Below, piece after piece: positions 17,825-27,062 of a stretch of DNA of 64,000 bases. The translations under genes were made by a program, and so were the position numbers. Numbering within the stretch: the stretch's first letter is position 1; every line of letters begins with the position of its first letter. The notes beneath the pieces were generated by a model. The model worked only from the letters and a program-made list of their open reading frames with translations. It was not told the DNA's origin and made no database searches. Source of the stretch: UBA6197 sp047638075 (GTDB lineage: Bacteria > Pseudomonadota > Alphaproteobacteria > Rhodobacterales > Rhodobacteraceae); contig NZ_JBLJBV010000001.1 in NCBI RefSeq assembly GCF_047638075.1, forward strand, positions 1 through 64,000, in the 5' to 3' direction.

Positions 17825-18469
17825 ATGACCGTTCTCATTACCGGCGCAAACCGGGGCGTTGGTGCGGCCCTTCTGGCGCGATACCGCAAATCCGGCACCG
17901 CCGCGATGGGCACCAGCCGCAAACCGGTGGGTGACTTGCTAGCTCTTGATGTCACGGATCCGGCCAGCCACACCGCGCTGGCCCGCCGCCTGAACGGCCT
18001 GCCAATTTCCCTTCTGATCTGTAACGCGGGCGTTTACCCCGACAAGGGCCAGACACTGGAAAAAGGCTACCCAGCCGCCCTTTGGGCCGCAACTTTCGCA
18101 ACCAATGTCACCGGCGTCTTTCTGACCATTCAGGCGCTTTTGCCCAACCTGCGCGCCGGCCATGGCAAGGTGGCAATCCTGTCGTCGCAAATGGCCTCGC
18201 AATCGCTGGCACCCGGCGGCTCGTATATCTACCGTGCCTCAAAGGCGGCGGCGCTCAACCTTGGCCGCAATCTCGCCGCCGACCTCGCCCCCGAGGGCAT
18301 CGCGGTCGGCATCTATCACCCCGGCTGGGTCCAGACCGATATGGGCGGCCCCGGTGCCACGATCAGCCCCAAACAATCGGTCGAGGGCCTTTGCGAACGC
18401 TTTGCGGCCCTTGGCCCTGAAACCACCGGCTGCTTTGAGGAATGGGACGGCACGCCGATCCCGTTTTGA
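17825..18469 (+). CDS. Short-chain dehydrogenase/reductase
   Basis: The 214-residue Rossmann protein shows the classical SDR cofactor loop TGANRGVG, the NAG motif (LLICNAGVY), Ser in ILSSQMAS and the catalytic YxxxK in YIYRASKAA. It is shorter than most classical SDRs. GGAGG precedes the start by six bases. Substrate is unknown. The end of the gene runs into a hairpin-rich intergenic repeat region before lysC. Confidence 0.87.
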   Translation: MTVLITGANRGVGAALLARYRKSGTAAMGTSRKPVGDLLALDVTDPASHTALARRLNGLPISLLICNAGVYPDKGQTLEKGYPAALWAATFATNVTGVFLTIQALLPNLRAGHGKVAILSSQMASQSLAPGGSYIYRASKAAALNLGRNLAADLAPEGIAVGIYHPGWVQTDMGGPGATISPKQSVEGLCERFAALGPETTGCFEEWDGTPIPF

Positions 18470-18493
18470 GGCTTTTGTTTGGCCGAAATACTC
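18470..18493 (+). repeat. Copy 1 of a 24-base intergenic repeat
   Basis: The segment directly after the SDR stop has the core TTTTGTTTGGCC followed by GAAATACTC. A nearly identical 24-base copy (one mismatch) occurs at 46058-46081. The TTTGGCC[A/G]AAA core is close to a palindrome. From memory, related 'ggccaaaatactc' segments recur in Rhodobacteraceae intergenic DNA; I cannot verify that here. Confidence 0.6.
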
Positions 18494-18519
18494 TCAGGGG
18501 GTGAATTGGCGCAGCCAAG

Positions 18520-18538
18520 AGGGGGCAGAATGCCCCCT
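18520..18538 (+). terminator. GC-rich hairpin between the SDR gene and lysC
   Basis: AGGGGGCA (18520-18527) pairs with TGCCCCCT (18531-18538) across the loop GAA. The stem is strong but no T-run follows. It may end the SDR transcript or belong to the neighbouring repeat. Confidence 0.4.
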
Positions 18539-18623
18539 GCCGCGCCCGCATCGCCCCTTGCCCTTCGGCGTTGCGGCGCATAAAGAACGGCAAAACCCGG
18601 TCCGGCGGTTCAGGGGGGTATCC

Positions 18624-19883
18624 ATGCCGCTTCTAGTTATGAAATTCGGTGGCACTTCTGTAGCCAATCTAGAGCGCATCAAGAATGTCGCCGCAAAGAT
18701 CAAGCGCGAGGTCGAGCGCGGCTATGACGTTATCGTCATCGTATCAGCGATGTCGGGCAAGACCAATGAGCTGGTCGGCTGGGTCGAACAGACCTCACCG
18801 ATGTTTGACGCGCGCGAATATGATGCGGTCGTCTCATCGGGTGAAAATGTCACCGCCGGCCTGATGGCGCTGACATTGCAGGAAATGGGCGTGCCCGCGC
18901 GCAGCTGGCAAGGCTGGCAGGTGCCGATCCACACCACCAGCGTCCACTCCAGTGCCCGTTTTGTCGACATTCCGCGCACCAATATCGATACGAAATTTAC
19001 CGAAGGCATGAAGGTCGCGGTGATCGCCGGTTTTCAGGGACTGTCCACCGAAGGGCGGATCACCACCCTCGGCCGCGGCGGATCCGACACCACAGCCGTT
19101 GCCTTTGCCGCCGCCTTTGGCGCGGAACGCTGCGATATCTACACCGATGTCGACGGCGTCTACACCACAGACCCGCGCATCAGCCAAAAGGCCCGCAAAC
19201 TTGACCGCATCGCGTTCGAGGAGATGCTGGAGCTGGCCAGCCTGGGCGCAAAAGTGCTGCAAACCCGCTCGGTCGAACTTGCCATGCGCCACAAGGTGCG
19301 GCTGCGGGTTCTGTCCTCGTTTGAGGACACCGACGAAAATTCTGGAACCCTGGTCTGCGACGAGGATGAAATCATGGAATCGAAAGTTGTCTCGGGCGTT
19401 GCCTTCTCACGGGATGAGGCAAAGATGACCCTGCTCTCGGTCGAAGACCGGCCCGGCATTGCCGCGGCAATCTTTGGCCCCTTGTCCGAAGCCGGGGTGA
19501 ACGTCGATATGATCGTTCAGAATATTTCGGAAAAGAATTACGAAGGCCATACCGCCGCCGTCACCGATATGACCTTTTCGTGCCCAATCAACCAGGTTTC
19601 GCGCGCCCAAAAGGCGATGGAAGATGCCCGTGCAAACGGCGTGATCAAATATGACGATCTGGTTGTTGATACGGATGTCGCCAAGGTTTCGGTGGTTGGC
19701 ATCGGGATGCGGTCACACGCAGGGGTTGCCGCGACCATGTTTCAGGCACTTGCCTCCGAAAACGTCAACATCAAGGTTATCGCGACCTCTGAAATCAAAA
19801 TTTCTGTGCTGATTGATCGGAAATACTTGGAATTAGCGGTGCAGGCGCTTCATGATGCGTTTGAGTTGGAAAAATCGGCCTGA
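18624..19883 (+). CDS. lysC: Aspartate kinase
   Basis: This 419-residue enzyme phosphorylates aspartate, the first step toward lysine, threonine, methionine and diaminopimelate. The N-terminal kinase motif is KFGGTSVAN; the substrate region is TLGRGGSDTTAVAFAAAF; two C-terminal ACT domains (around VEDRPGIAAAIFGPLSEAGVNVDMIVQN and MRSHAGVAATMFQALASENVNI) give feedback control by amino acids. AGGGGGG lies five bases before the ATG; the much longer open frame upstream is a shadow of the SDR. It is followed after 37 bases by ptsP, so the two are likely cotranscribed. Confidence 0.96.
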   Translation: MPLLVMKFGGTSVANLERIKNVAAKIKREVERGYDVIVIVSAMSGKTNELVGWVEQTSPMFDAREYDAVVSSGENVTAGLMALTLQEMGVPARSWQGWQVPIHTTSVHSSARFVDIPRTNIDTKFTEGMKVAVIAGFQGLSTEGRITTLGRGGSDTTAVAFAAAFGAERCDIYTDVDGVYTTDPRISQKARKLDRIAFEEMLELASLGAKVLQTRSVELAMRHKVRLRVLSSFEDTDENSGTLVCDEDEIMESKVVSGVAFSRDEAKMTLLSVEDRPGIAAAIFGPLSEAGVNVDMIVQNISEKNYEGHTAAVTDMTFSCPINQVSRAQKAMEDARANGVIKYDDLVVDTDVAKVSVVGIGMRSHAGVAATMFQALASENVNIKVIATSEIKISVLIDRKYLELAVQALHDAFELEKSA

Positions 19884-19920
19884 AGTTACAGGCCGCTAAG
19901 CCAAGAGACGCAGGGGGCCT

Positions 19921-22161
19921 ATGCCAGAACGGACAGAAAGTGACAGCCGAAAATTGCTTCGGCGTCTGCGCGACAGTTTGGCAACCCCAGGCAAAGGACA
20001 AGAACGGCTTGATCAAATAACCAGACTGATTGCCGATTCGATGGGCACAGAGGTTTGTTCAATCTATCTTTTCCGCGACGCTGACACACTGGAACTCAGC
20101 GCCACCCAGGGTTTGAAAGCCGGTTCCGTGCATCATACGCGGATGCGTCTGGGCGAAGGTCTGGTGGGGCGCGTAGCGCGCACGGCGCAACCGGTCAATA
20201 CGGGCAACGCCCCTGCCGAAAAGGGCTTTCGCTATATGCCCGAAACCGGAGAGGAGCTCTATCCGTCGTTTCTGGGCGTCCCGATTCAGCGCGTTGGCGA
20301 ACGGATGGGTGTTCTGGTCGTGCAATCGAAAGTCGCCCGCGAATTTTCCGAAGATGAGCTATACGGCCTGGAGGTCGTAGCGATGGTTCTTGCCGAAATG
20401 ACAGAGCTGGGGGCTTTTCTGGGCGAGGGAGAGGCCCTGGGGGGCACCCACCGTCACCCCGTCATGTTTCACGGCACCACAGCCCAGGAAGGCACAGCAG
20501 AAGGCCGCGTCTGGCTGCACGAACCGCGTGTCGTCGTCACCAACCCGGTCGGGGATGACCCTGACGCCGAACGTGAACGGCTGACAGATGCTGTTGAAAA
20601 GTTGCGCAAACAGGTCGACCAGATGCTGTCCGAGGCGGTAAGCCTGGACAAGGAGCATCGGCAGGTTTTGGAAACCTACAAGATGTTTGCGCATTCGCGC
20701 GGCTGGATCCGCCGGATGAGCGAAGATATCGACCTGGGCCTTTCCGCCGAGGCCGCCGTTGAAAAGGAACAATCCACCGCCCGCGCCCGGTTGGAACAAT
20801 CGGCCGACCCCTATCTGCGTGATCGGCTGCATGACCTCGAAGACCTGTCAAACCGGCTTTTGCGGATTCTGACCGACCAAGGGCACAACACCGATCTGGA
20901 CCTGCCCGAAAATCCGGTTCTGGTGGCGCGCAATATCGGCCCCGCCGATCTGCTGGACTATGGCCGCCGCCTTAAGGGTGTGGTGCTTGAGGAGGGCTCG
21001 GTCGGAAGCCACGCTGCGATTGTGGCGCGGGCGCTGTCGATTCCCTTGGTTATCCACGCCCAACGGATCACGTCAGAGGCCATGAACGGTGACCCGATTC
21101 TGGTTGACGGCGATCAGGGGTTCGCCCATCTGCGCCCCGAAGATACCGTGGCTGCCGCCTTTCGCGACAAGATGGCGATGCAGGCCGAGGCGCAAGAACG
21201 CTATGCAAGCCTGCGCGAATTGCCCGCGGCCGCAACCTGCGGCACCAGAATCAACCTGATGATGAACGCAGGGCTGATGGCCGATCTGCCCAGCCTTGAA
21301 GGGTCTGGCGCCGAGGGCGTGGGCCTGTTTCGCACCGAGTTGCAATTTTTGATCCGCAGCCATGTGCCACGCCGAGGAGAGCTGGCAAAGCTTTATTCAC
21401 GGGTGATGGATGCGGCCCATGGCCGGCGGGTGGCGTTTCGCACCCTTGACATCGGGTCGGACAAGGTCTTGCCCTACATGAAGCCCCACGATGAACCCAA
21501 CCCCGCCATGGGCTGGCGCGCGATCCGCGTAGGGCTGGACAAACCCGGCATGTTGCGGATGCAGCTTCAGGCGTTGATCCGTGCCGCAAATGGACGCCCG
21601 CTGACGGTGATGTTTCCGTTTATCGCCTGCCACAAGGAATTCACCACCGCACGCGCCTTTCTGACCAAGGAAATAGCGCGCGAAACCCTGTTGGGGCGCC
21701 CGGTCCCCGCCTCTGTCGAGGCGGGTGCGATGCTGGAAACGCCCAGCCTTGCCTTTGCACCACAGGCGTTTTTCGATGATGCGGATTTTATCTCGATCGG
21801 GGGGAATGACCTCAAGCAGTTCTTCTTTGCCGCCGACCGTGAAAATGAACGTGTGCGCAGACGCTATGACACGCTTGATGTCAGCTTTTTGACCTTTCTG
21901 GAACAGATCGTCGCGCGGTGTGCCGCTTCGGGAACGCCGCTGTCATTTTGCGGCGAAGATGCGGGCCGCCCGATTGAGGCGCTGACCTTTGCGGCCCTTG
22001 GCCTGACCACGCTTTCGATGCGCCCCGCGTCGATCGGGCCGGTCAAAAGCCTGATCCGGCGTGCAAATCTGACCCATCTGAAGGCCGTGATTGATGAGGC
22101 CCGCGCAAAGGGTGCCGCTTCGGTCCGTCCGGCTGTCGTCGGCTATCTGGCACGGCTCTAG
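19921..22161 (+). CDS. ptsP: Nitrogen-PTS enzyme I (PEP-protein phosphotransferase with GAF domain)
   Basis: The 746-residue protein takes phosphate from phosphoenolpyruvate and starts the PTS-Ntr relay. An N-terminal GAF sensor domain (about 25-165) precedes the PEP-utilising domains. The phosphorylated histidine is H364 in GSVGSHAAIVARALS; the catalytic region LFRTELQFL and the C-terminal cysteine C677 in SFCGEDAG complete the EI signature. The RBS is the AGGGGG before the ATG. Regulatory partners (NPr, EIIA-Ntr) are not in this window. The lysC-ptsP pairing is common in this family. Confidence 0.94.
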   Translation: MPERTESDSRKLLRRLRDSLATPGKGQERLDQITRLIADSMGTEVCSIYLFRDADTLELSATQGLKAGSVHHTRMRLGEGLVGRVARTAQPVNTGNAPAEKGFRYMPETGEELYPSFLGVPIQRVGERMGVLVVQSKVAREFSEDELYGLEVVAMVLAEMTELGAFLGEGEALGGTHRHPVMFHGTTAQEGTAEGRVWLHEPRVVVTNPVGDDPDAERERLTDAVEKLRKQVDQMLSEAVSLDKEHRQVLETYKMFAHSRGWIRRMSEDIDLGLSAEAAVEKEQSTARARLEQSADPYLRDRLHDLEDLSNRLLRILTDQGHNTDLDLPENPVLVARNIGPADLLDYGRRLKGVVLEEGSVGSHAAIVARALSIPLVIHAQRITSEAMNGDPILVDGDQGFAHLRPEDTVAAAFRDKMAMQAEAQERYASLRELPAAATCGTRINLMMNAGLMADLPSLEGSGAEGVGLFRTELQFLIRSHVPRRGELAKLYSRVMDAAHGRRVAFRTLDIGSDKVLPYMKPHDEPNPAMGWRAIRVGLDKPGMLRMQLQALIRAANGRPLTVMFPFIACHKEFTTARAFLTKEIARETLLGRPVPASVEAGAMLETPSLAFAPQAFFDDADFISIGGNDLKQFFFAADRENERVRRRYDTLDVSFLTFLEQIVARCAASGTPLSFCGEDAGRPIEALTFAALGLTTLSMRPASIGPVKSLIRRANLTHLKAVIDEARAKGAASVRPAVVGYLARL

Positions 22162-22164
22162 GCG

Positions 22165-22719
22165 TCAGGCGTGCCCTGCCGTCGGCGAAAGCGTCAAGGG
22201 ATCAACACCCAGCGCATGAAGCGCCATTGACCATTTGCGCGCATTGGGAATGGTGAACACCAGTTCGGGGTCGGCCTTGCCGGTCAGCCAGCCATTGGAC
22301 AGGATCTCGGCCTCTAGCTGGCCCGGCCCCCAGCCCGCATACCCCAAGGCAAGCAGTGCATTGTCTGGCCCGTTGCCCCGGCCCAGATCCTCAAGGACAT
22401 CGCGGGTTGAGGTCATCGCCATCTGCGGCCCAACCTGAATGGCCCCGCCCTGCCCGTGCCAATCGGCCGAATGCAGCACAAAGCCGCGCCCGGTTTCCAC
22501 CGGTCCGCCAAAATGCACCGGCACCAGAATATCGGGGTTTGGGTGCGATATGCCAAGCTGGTCCATCAGGCTGTTGAACTCGACCCCCGGCGCGGGTTTG
22601 TTGATGATCAGCCCCATTGCGCCGCTTTCCGAATGGGCGCAGATCAGCACGACGCCATGTTCAAAGCGCGTATCCCCCATGCCGGGCATGGCAATCAACA
22701 GCTTTCCGGTCAGGTCCAT
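22165..22719 (-). CDS. yqgE: YqgE/AlgH family protein
   Basis: This 184-residue protein matches the YqgE/AlgH (DUF179) family: GKLLIAMPGMGDTRFEHGVVLIC, GAMGLIINKP, VHFGGPVETGRGFVLHS and LGYAGWGPGQLEAEI are all family landmarks. Biochemical function is unknown. The ATG at 22719 has AAGGGGG upstream; the long open frame beyond it is not supported. It converges on ptsP with three bases between stops and is divergent from the DsbD-domain gene. Confidence 0.9.
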   Translation of the reverse strand: MDLTGKLLIAMPGMGDTRFEHGVVLICAHSESGAMGLIINKPAPGVEFNSLMDQLGISHPNPDILVPVHFGGPVETGRGFVLHSADWHGQGGAIQVGPQMAMTSTRDVLEDLGRGNGPDNALLALGYAGWGPGQLEAEILSNGWLTGKADPELVFTIPNARKWSMALHALGVDPLTLSPTAGHA

Positions 22720-22873
22720 GGCAACCCCCTTCTTGCGCCTGTGACGTCCCTTCCCCAAGCATCGCGCGTACCGGGCCACGACGCAAGAGCCGGGTGTGGC
22801 ACGGGCGCACAGGTCCGGCCTGCTGGCGCGTTTGTGACTTTGCACAGGCATGGCGGGGGCGTAAGCGTAGGGC

Positions 22874-23683
22874 ATGAAACCACACCTGCACGCCCTACCC
22901 CTTTTGCTTGCGCTTTGCCTGCCCAGCGGGTTGGCACCGCGTGTCGCCAGCGCACAGGATCTGCCGCATGGCATGCGCGGGGCCGAGGTTCTGGACGGTT
23001 GGCAGGCCGACAACGGCAGCCGCATGGCGGCCGTGCGGATCGCCCTTGGCGAGGGTTGGAAAACCTATTGGCGCGCGCCCGGCGATGCCGGCATCCCACC
23101 ACAGTTCAACTTTGCCGGATCGCAGAATGTGGCGGGCGTTACCGTTCACTGGCCCCGCCCGCAGGTGTTCGAGTCGGGCGGAATGCGTTCGGTTGGCTAT
23201 CTGGGTGAAATGATCCTGCCGATTGAGATTATCCCCACTGACCCCTCACAGCCGGTGGCGCTGGCGGCGGATGTTGAATTTGGCATCTGTCGCGATGTCT
23301 GTGTGCCGGTTTCGGTTGCGCTCTCGGCCGATCTGTCTGGCCCCGGCACAACCGATCCGCTGATCCGCGCCGCGCTGACCGCGCAACCCGAACCGGTCAA
23401 GGGAAACGCGACCTGCCTGATCGAGCCGATAAAAGATGGTATGCGCGTCACCGCCAGCATTGATCTGCCGCCCCTTGGTCCTGATGAGATAGCCTTGTTC
23501 GAGCTACGCGGAGCGCCGGTCTGGGTATCTGACAGCACCTCGCACCGCGACGGCACCCGGCTGGTATCCATGGCCGAATTTGTGCCAGACAACGCGCAGC
23601 CCTTTGCGCTGAACCCGGCGGATCTGGTGATCACCGTTCTAAGTGACGAGCGTGCCGTAGAAATAAACGGCTGCCCGGGCTAA
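22874..23683 (+). CDS. Periplasmic protein with DsbD/ScsB-type N-terminal domain
   Basis: The 269-residue protein has a signal peptide (HALPLLLALCLPSGLAPRVASA, cut in two by charge) with likely cleavage after ASA. The mature part matches the DsbD alpha (N-terminal) domain of ScsB-like proteins: GEGWKTYWRAPGDAG, and the Cys pair in GICRDVCVPV. Family members accept electrons from the membrane DsbD domain, but no membrane or thioredoxin domain is fused or adjacent here, so it is a stand-alone version. Five codons before its end nothing unusual; it converges on the RND gene. Confidence 0.82.
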   Translation: MKPHLHALPLLLALCLPSGLAPRVASAQDLPHGMRGAEVLDGWQADNGSRMAAVRIALGEGWKTYWRAPGDAGIPPQFNFAGSQNVAGVTVHWPRPQVFESGGMRSVGYLGEMILPIEIIPTDPSQPVALAADVEFGICRDVCVPVSVALSADLSGPGTTDPLIRAALTAQPEPVKGNATCLIEPIKDGMRVTASIDLPPLGPDEIALFELRGAPVWVSDSTSHRDGTRLVSMAEFVPDNAQPFALNPADLVITVLSDERAVEINGCPG

Positions 23684-23693
23684 CCCCCGCACA

Positions 23694-26600
23694 TCACTCG
23701 CCGGGATGGGGCGTTTTGGTCAATCGCCCCGCCATCAGCCTTGGCCCCAGCAGCGCCGCCAACACCACCACAGCCGCCGCCAACAGCGCAAACTGCCCGA
23801 AAGCGGCTGCCACCCCTTCACCCGCGAAAACCGCACGGCCCAGCGTTGCGCCAAAGCCCAGCAGCAACGCCACCGCGCTGGCGGCCAGCACACCGCGCAG
23901 CCCCGGCACCGCCAAGCCACGCCGCAGCGCCCGTATCTGGCGGCCAAAGTCCAGTTGCACCGCCAAGAGCGCCGGCACCACCAGCAACACGATCACCATC
24001 CCAAAGCCCAGCCCGTAGCACAGCGTAATGACCGTGGGCTTCAAAAACAGCGCCGCGCTGGATTTCTCGTATAGCATCGGCGCCAGCCCCAGAACCGTTG
24101 TCGCCGTGGTCAGGAACACCGGGCGAAGACGGTCTGACACCGCATCAATGATTGCCGGCACCAGCCCGCGTTTTTGCGCGTATTCATCCACCGTTGAAAT
24201 CAGCACGATCGCGTCGTTGATGATGATCCCCGACATGCCGATCAGCCCGACCACCGCAAACATCGACATCGGCATCGACCAGACCACATGCCCCCAGATC
24301 GCCCCGATCAGCCCGAACGGAATGACCGACATCACCACCAAAGGCCGCGTCCAGCTGGAAAATATCCACGCCAGCACAATAAAAATGCCAATCAGGCAAA
24401 GCGCCAGCCCCACCAGCGCATCCGACAGAAAGTCGCGTTCCTGTTCCGCCATACCGGAAAGTTGCCAGGTGACACCATGATCCTCAGCCAGACGCGGCAG
24501 GATGACGGTTTCAAGCTCTTTGGTGATTTCGGTGGCGCGGGTCGGGTCGTCCTCGGACAGATCGGCGGTGACCGCGACCAGCCGCAGCCCGTTTTCCCGC
24601 CGGATCGTCGAAAAGCCGCCCCTCACCGAAATATGGACAATATCCGATAGCGGCACCCAGGCCCCCGACGGGGTGCGTAGCTGCATCTGCTCATCAAAAT
24701 CGGCGGCCAATTCGCTATCGGGCATTTCAACACGAATGGTGGCGCTGCGCGGCCCATCGGGGAAACTTGCCGCCTCGATACCGTTGAGGCGCGAACGAAG
24801 CTCTCGGCCCAGCGCCTCGACGGTAAAACCCAAAGCCTGCCCCTGCGGGGTCAGCTCCAACACCAGTTCATCCTTGTCATAGGCCAGATTATCCTCGATC
24901 GCGGATATTTCCGGGTAGGCGGAAAGCGTTGATTTCAGCGCCTCGGCGGCGGCTTTCAGGGTGCCCGCCTCGGCCCCCGACAACTGCACCGATAGCCCGT
25001 CACTGCCCGGCCCCATGCGGTAGCCGCGAAAGCTGATCTCTTCCAGCAGCGGATGGCGCGGGGCCAGATCCTGCAACGCCGCCACAAATTCGGACGAGGA
25101 ATAGGGCCGCAGGTCCGGGTCGATCAGCTCAATCGAAATCGACCCCAGCAGATCGCTGTCCTTGGTATCAGCGCTGGAAAGGGCGCGCCCTGACGCGCCG
25201 CCCACCTCGGCAATGACGTAATCAATGGGGTTCACGCCGTATTCCGCCTGATAGCGCGTACCCAGATCATCGGCGGCCTGTTGCAGGCCGCGCATCATCG
25301 CCACCGTATCGGCGCGCGTGGCACCGTTCAGCATGGCAAAACTGCCGGTCACCGTCGCCTGTTCGGGCGGGTTGAAAAACCGCCACTGCACCTTGCCCGA
25401 AATCAGATAGGCAACCTGCCACGCCAGCAGCGCCAGCGCCGCCGCCAGCACCACATAGCGCCCCCGCACGACCGCCCCTGTCACCCGCCGCATCACCCGG
25501 TGGCGCAGCCAGTCAAAGCCCCGGTTCACGGTGCGTGACGGCCAGTCATACCAGCTTTCCTTGGCCGCATGGGCCAGTGCATGTGTCATATGATTGGGCA
25601 GGATCAAAAAACACTCGATCAACGAGGCCGCCAGAACCGCTATTACCGTGAAGGGAATATCCTTGATCGTATCCCCCATCCGCCCGCCAATAACCATCAA
25701 GCCAGCGAAGGCGATGATCGTGGTGATGGTTGAGGCAAACACCGGCGCGGCCATACGCCGCGCACCGTTTTCAGCCGCAAGCGCCGGCGGTTCGCGCAAG
25801 ATACGGGCACGAAAATCAGCGTGTTCGCCCACCACGATCGCATCATCCACCACGATCCCCAGTGTGATGATCAGCGCAAAGATCGAGATCATGTTCAGCG
25901 TCATGCCGCCCATATACATCGCCGCAATCGCCGCCAGCATCGACACCGGAATCCCCGCAGCCACCCAAAGCGCCGTGCGCGCGTTCAGGAACAAAAACAG
26001 CAGCGTTACCACCAATGCCAGCCCCATCACGCCGTTCTGCATCAGCAATTCAATGCGCGCGCTGATACCTTCGGACCGGGTGCGGATCAGATCGACGCGC
26101 ACCCCCGCAGGCAGGCTCAGCCGCATTTCGGCCACCGCCTTTTCCACCTTGTGCTGAAGCGCAATGGCATCGCCCTTGTCTGATCGCGCCACATTGATCG
26201 TCATCGCCGGATGGCCGCCCACATAAAACGCCCGCGCGCGGTCCGCCCCTTCAACGCGAATCCGCGCCACATCGCCCACCGTCAACGTCGATCCGTCCGG
26301 CTCTGAGCGCAGCACCAGCGATTCGATCTGTTCGGGGGCGCGCTTTTCCTGACCGGTGCGCACCCGCGCCGCGCCGCCGGCCACATCACCCGCAGGCTGG
26401 GTTGCCGCCTCGGCGCCGATTACGGCGGCAATCTGTGCCATCGTCACATCATGCGCGATCAGGCTAAGCTGCGGCACCTCGACCACGGTCTGGGGTGCCG
26501 CCAGCCCGCGAATGGTGGTGCGCGTGACGCCCTCGGCGTAAAGCCGGACGATCAACTCATCCGCCAGACGGCCCAACTGCATCACTGAAAGGGGGCCGGT

Positions 26601-27059
26601 GATAACCACATCGGTCACCGTGTCACGCCATACGCCACGGCTGACTTCGGGGGTTTCGGCGTCATCGGGCAGATCGCCCGCCAGCGCCAACGCGCCATCC
26701 ACGTCATCCACCGCGCGGCTCATATCCCAGCCGGACTCAAATTCGAGATCAATGCGCGCCCGCCCCTCGGTCGCGCGCGAGGTCGTGTTTTCCACCCCCT
26801 CGACCAGCAGCAACGAGGGCTCAAGCACCTGCACTATGGCGCGGTCCACATCTTCGGCACCGGCACCGTCCCACACCACATTCACGCTGACAGACTGCAC
26901 CACCGAATCGGGAAACGTCTGCGCCCGCATCCGCGGTATCGCCACCAGCCCCGCCGCAATCATCACCACCAAAACGATATTGGCCAGCGTCCGGTGCCGG
27001 GTGAAATGCGCAATCACGCCGCGCGGCGGGGGCAGGTCATCGGTATCGGGATTGGCCAT
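23694..27059 (-). CDS. RND efflux permease, second system
   Basis: The 1121-residue inner-membrane protein has the full RND plan: TM1 near 25-45, porter domain, TM2-6 including GIVVDDAIVVGEHADF with the proton-relay aspartates, a second periplasmic loop, then TM8-12 with GIIINDAIVLI. It is about 80-100 residues longer than the first pump because of an additional hydrophobic stretch at the C-terminus (two extra predicted helices around 1060-1110). It starts three bases after the adaptor gene's stop. Distinct from the 12-15 kb pump in subfamily; substrate unknown. Confidence 0.9.
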   Translation of the reverse strand: MANPDTDDLPPPRGVIAHFTRHRTLANIVLVVMIAAGLVAIPRMRAQTFPDSVVQSVSVNVVWDGAGAEDVDRAIVQVLEPSLLLVEGVENTTSRATEGRARIDLEFESGWDMSRAVDDVDGALALAGDLPDDAETPEVSRGVWRDTVTDVVITGPLSVMQLGRLADELIVRLYAEGVTRTTIRGLAAPQTVVEVPQLSLIAHDVTMAQIAAVIGAEAATQPAGDVAGGAARVRTGQEKRAPEQIESLVLRSEPDGSTLTVGDVARIRVEGADRARAFYVGGHPAMTINVARSDKGDAIALQHKVEKAVAEMRLSLPAGVRVDLIRTRSEGISARIELLMQNGVMGLALVVTLLFLFLNARTALWVAAGIPVSMLAAIAAMYMGGMTLNMISIFALIITLGIVVDDAIVVGEHADFRARILREPPALAAENGARRMAAPVFASTITTIIAFAGLMVIGGRMGDTIKDIPFTVIAVLAASLIECFLILPNHMTHALAHAAKESWYDWPSRTVNRGFDWLRHRVMRRVTGAVVRGRYVVLAAALALLAWQVAYLISGKVQWRFFNPPEQATVTGSFAMLNGATRADTVAMMRGLQQAADDLGTRYQAEYGVNPIDYVIAEVGGASGRALSSADTKDSDLLGSISIELIDPDLRPYSSSEFVAALQDLAPRHPLLEEISFRGYRMGPGSDGLSVQLSGAEAGTLKAAAEALKSTLSAYPEISAIEDNLAYDKDELVLELTPQGQALGFTVEALGRELRSRLNGIEAASFPDGPRSATIRVEMPDSELAADFDEQMQLRTPSGAWVPLSDIVHISVRGGFSTIRRENGLRLVAVTADLSEDDPTRATEITKELETVILPRLAEDHGVTWQLSGMAEQERDFLSDALVGLALCLIGIFIVLAWIFSSWTRPLVVMSVIPFGLIGAIWGHVVWSMPMSMFAVVGLIGMSGIIINDAIVLISTVDEYAQKRGLVPAIIDAVSDRLRPVFLTTATTVLGLAPMLYEKSSAALFLKPTVITLCYGLGFGMVIVLLVVPALLAVQLDFGRQIRALRRGLAVPGLRGVLAASAVALLLGFGATLGRAVFAGEGVAAAFGQFALLAAAVVVLAALLGPRLMAGRLTKTPHPGE

Positions 27060-27062
27060 GCG

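Noticed and set aside
18162..18623. Longer N-terminus for aspartate kinase
   Set aside because: It overlaps the SDR in another frame; the kinase starts at MPLLVMKFGGTS with a strong ribosome site.
22720..23208. Longer YqgE and antisense frames over the DsbD-domain gene
   Set aside because: The YqgE family starts at MDLTGKLL; the extension is Arg/Ala-rich shadow sequence.
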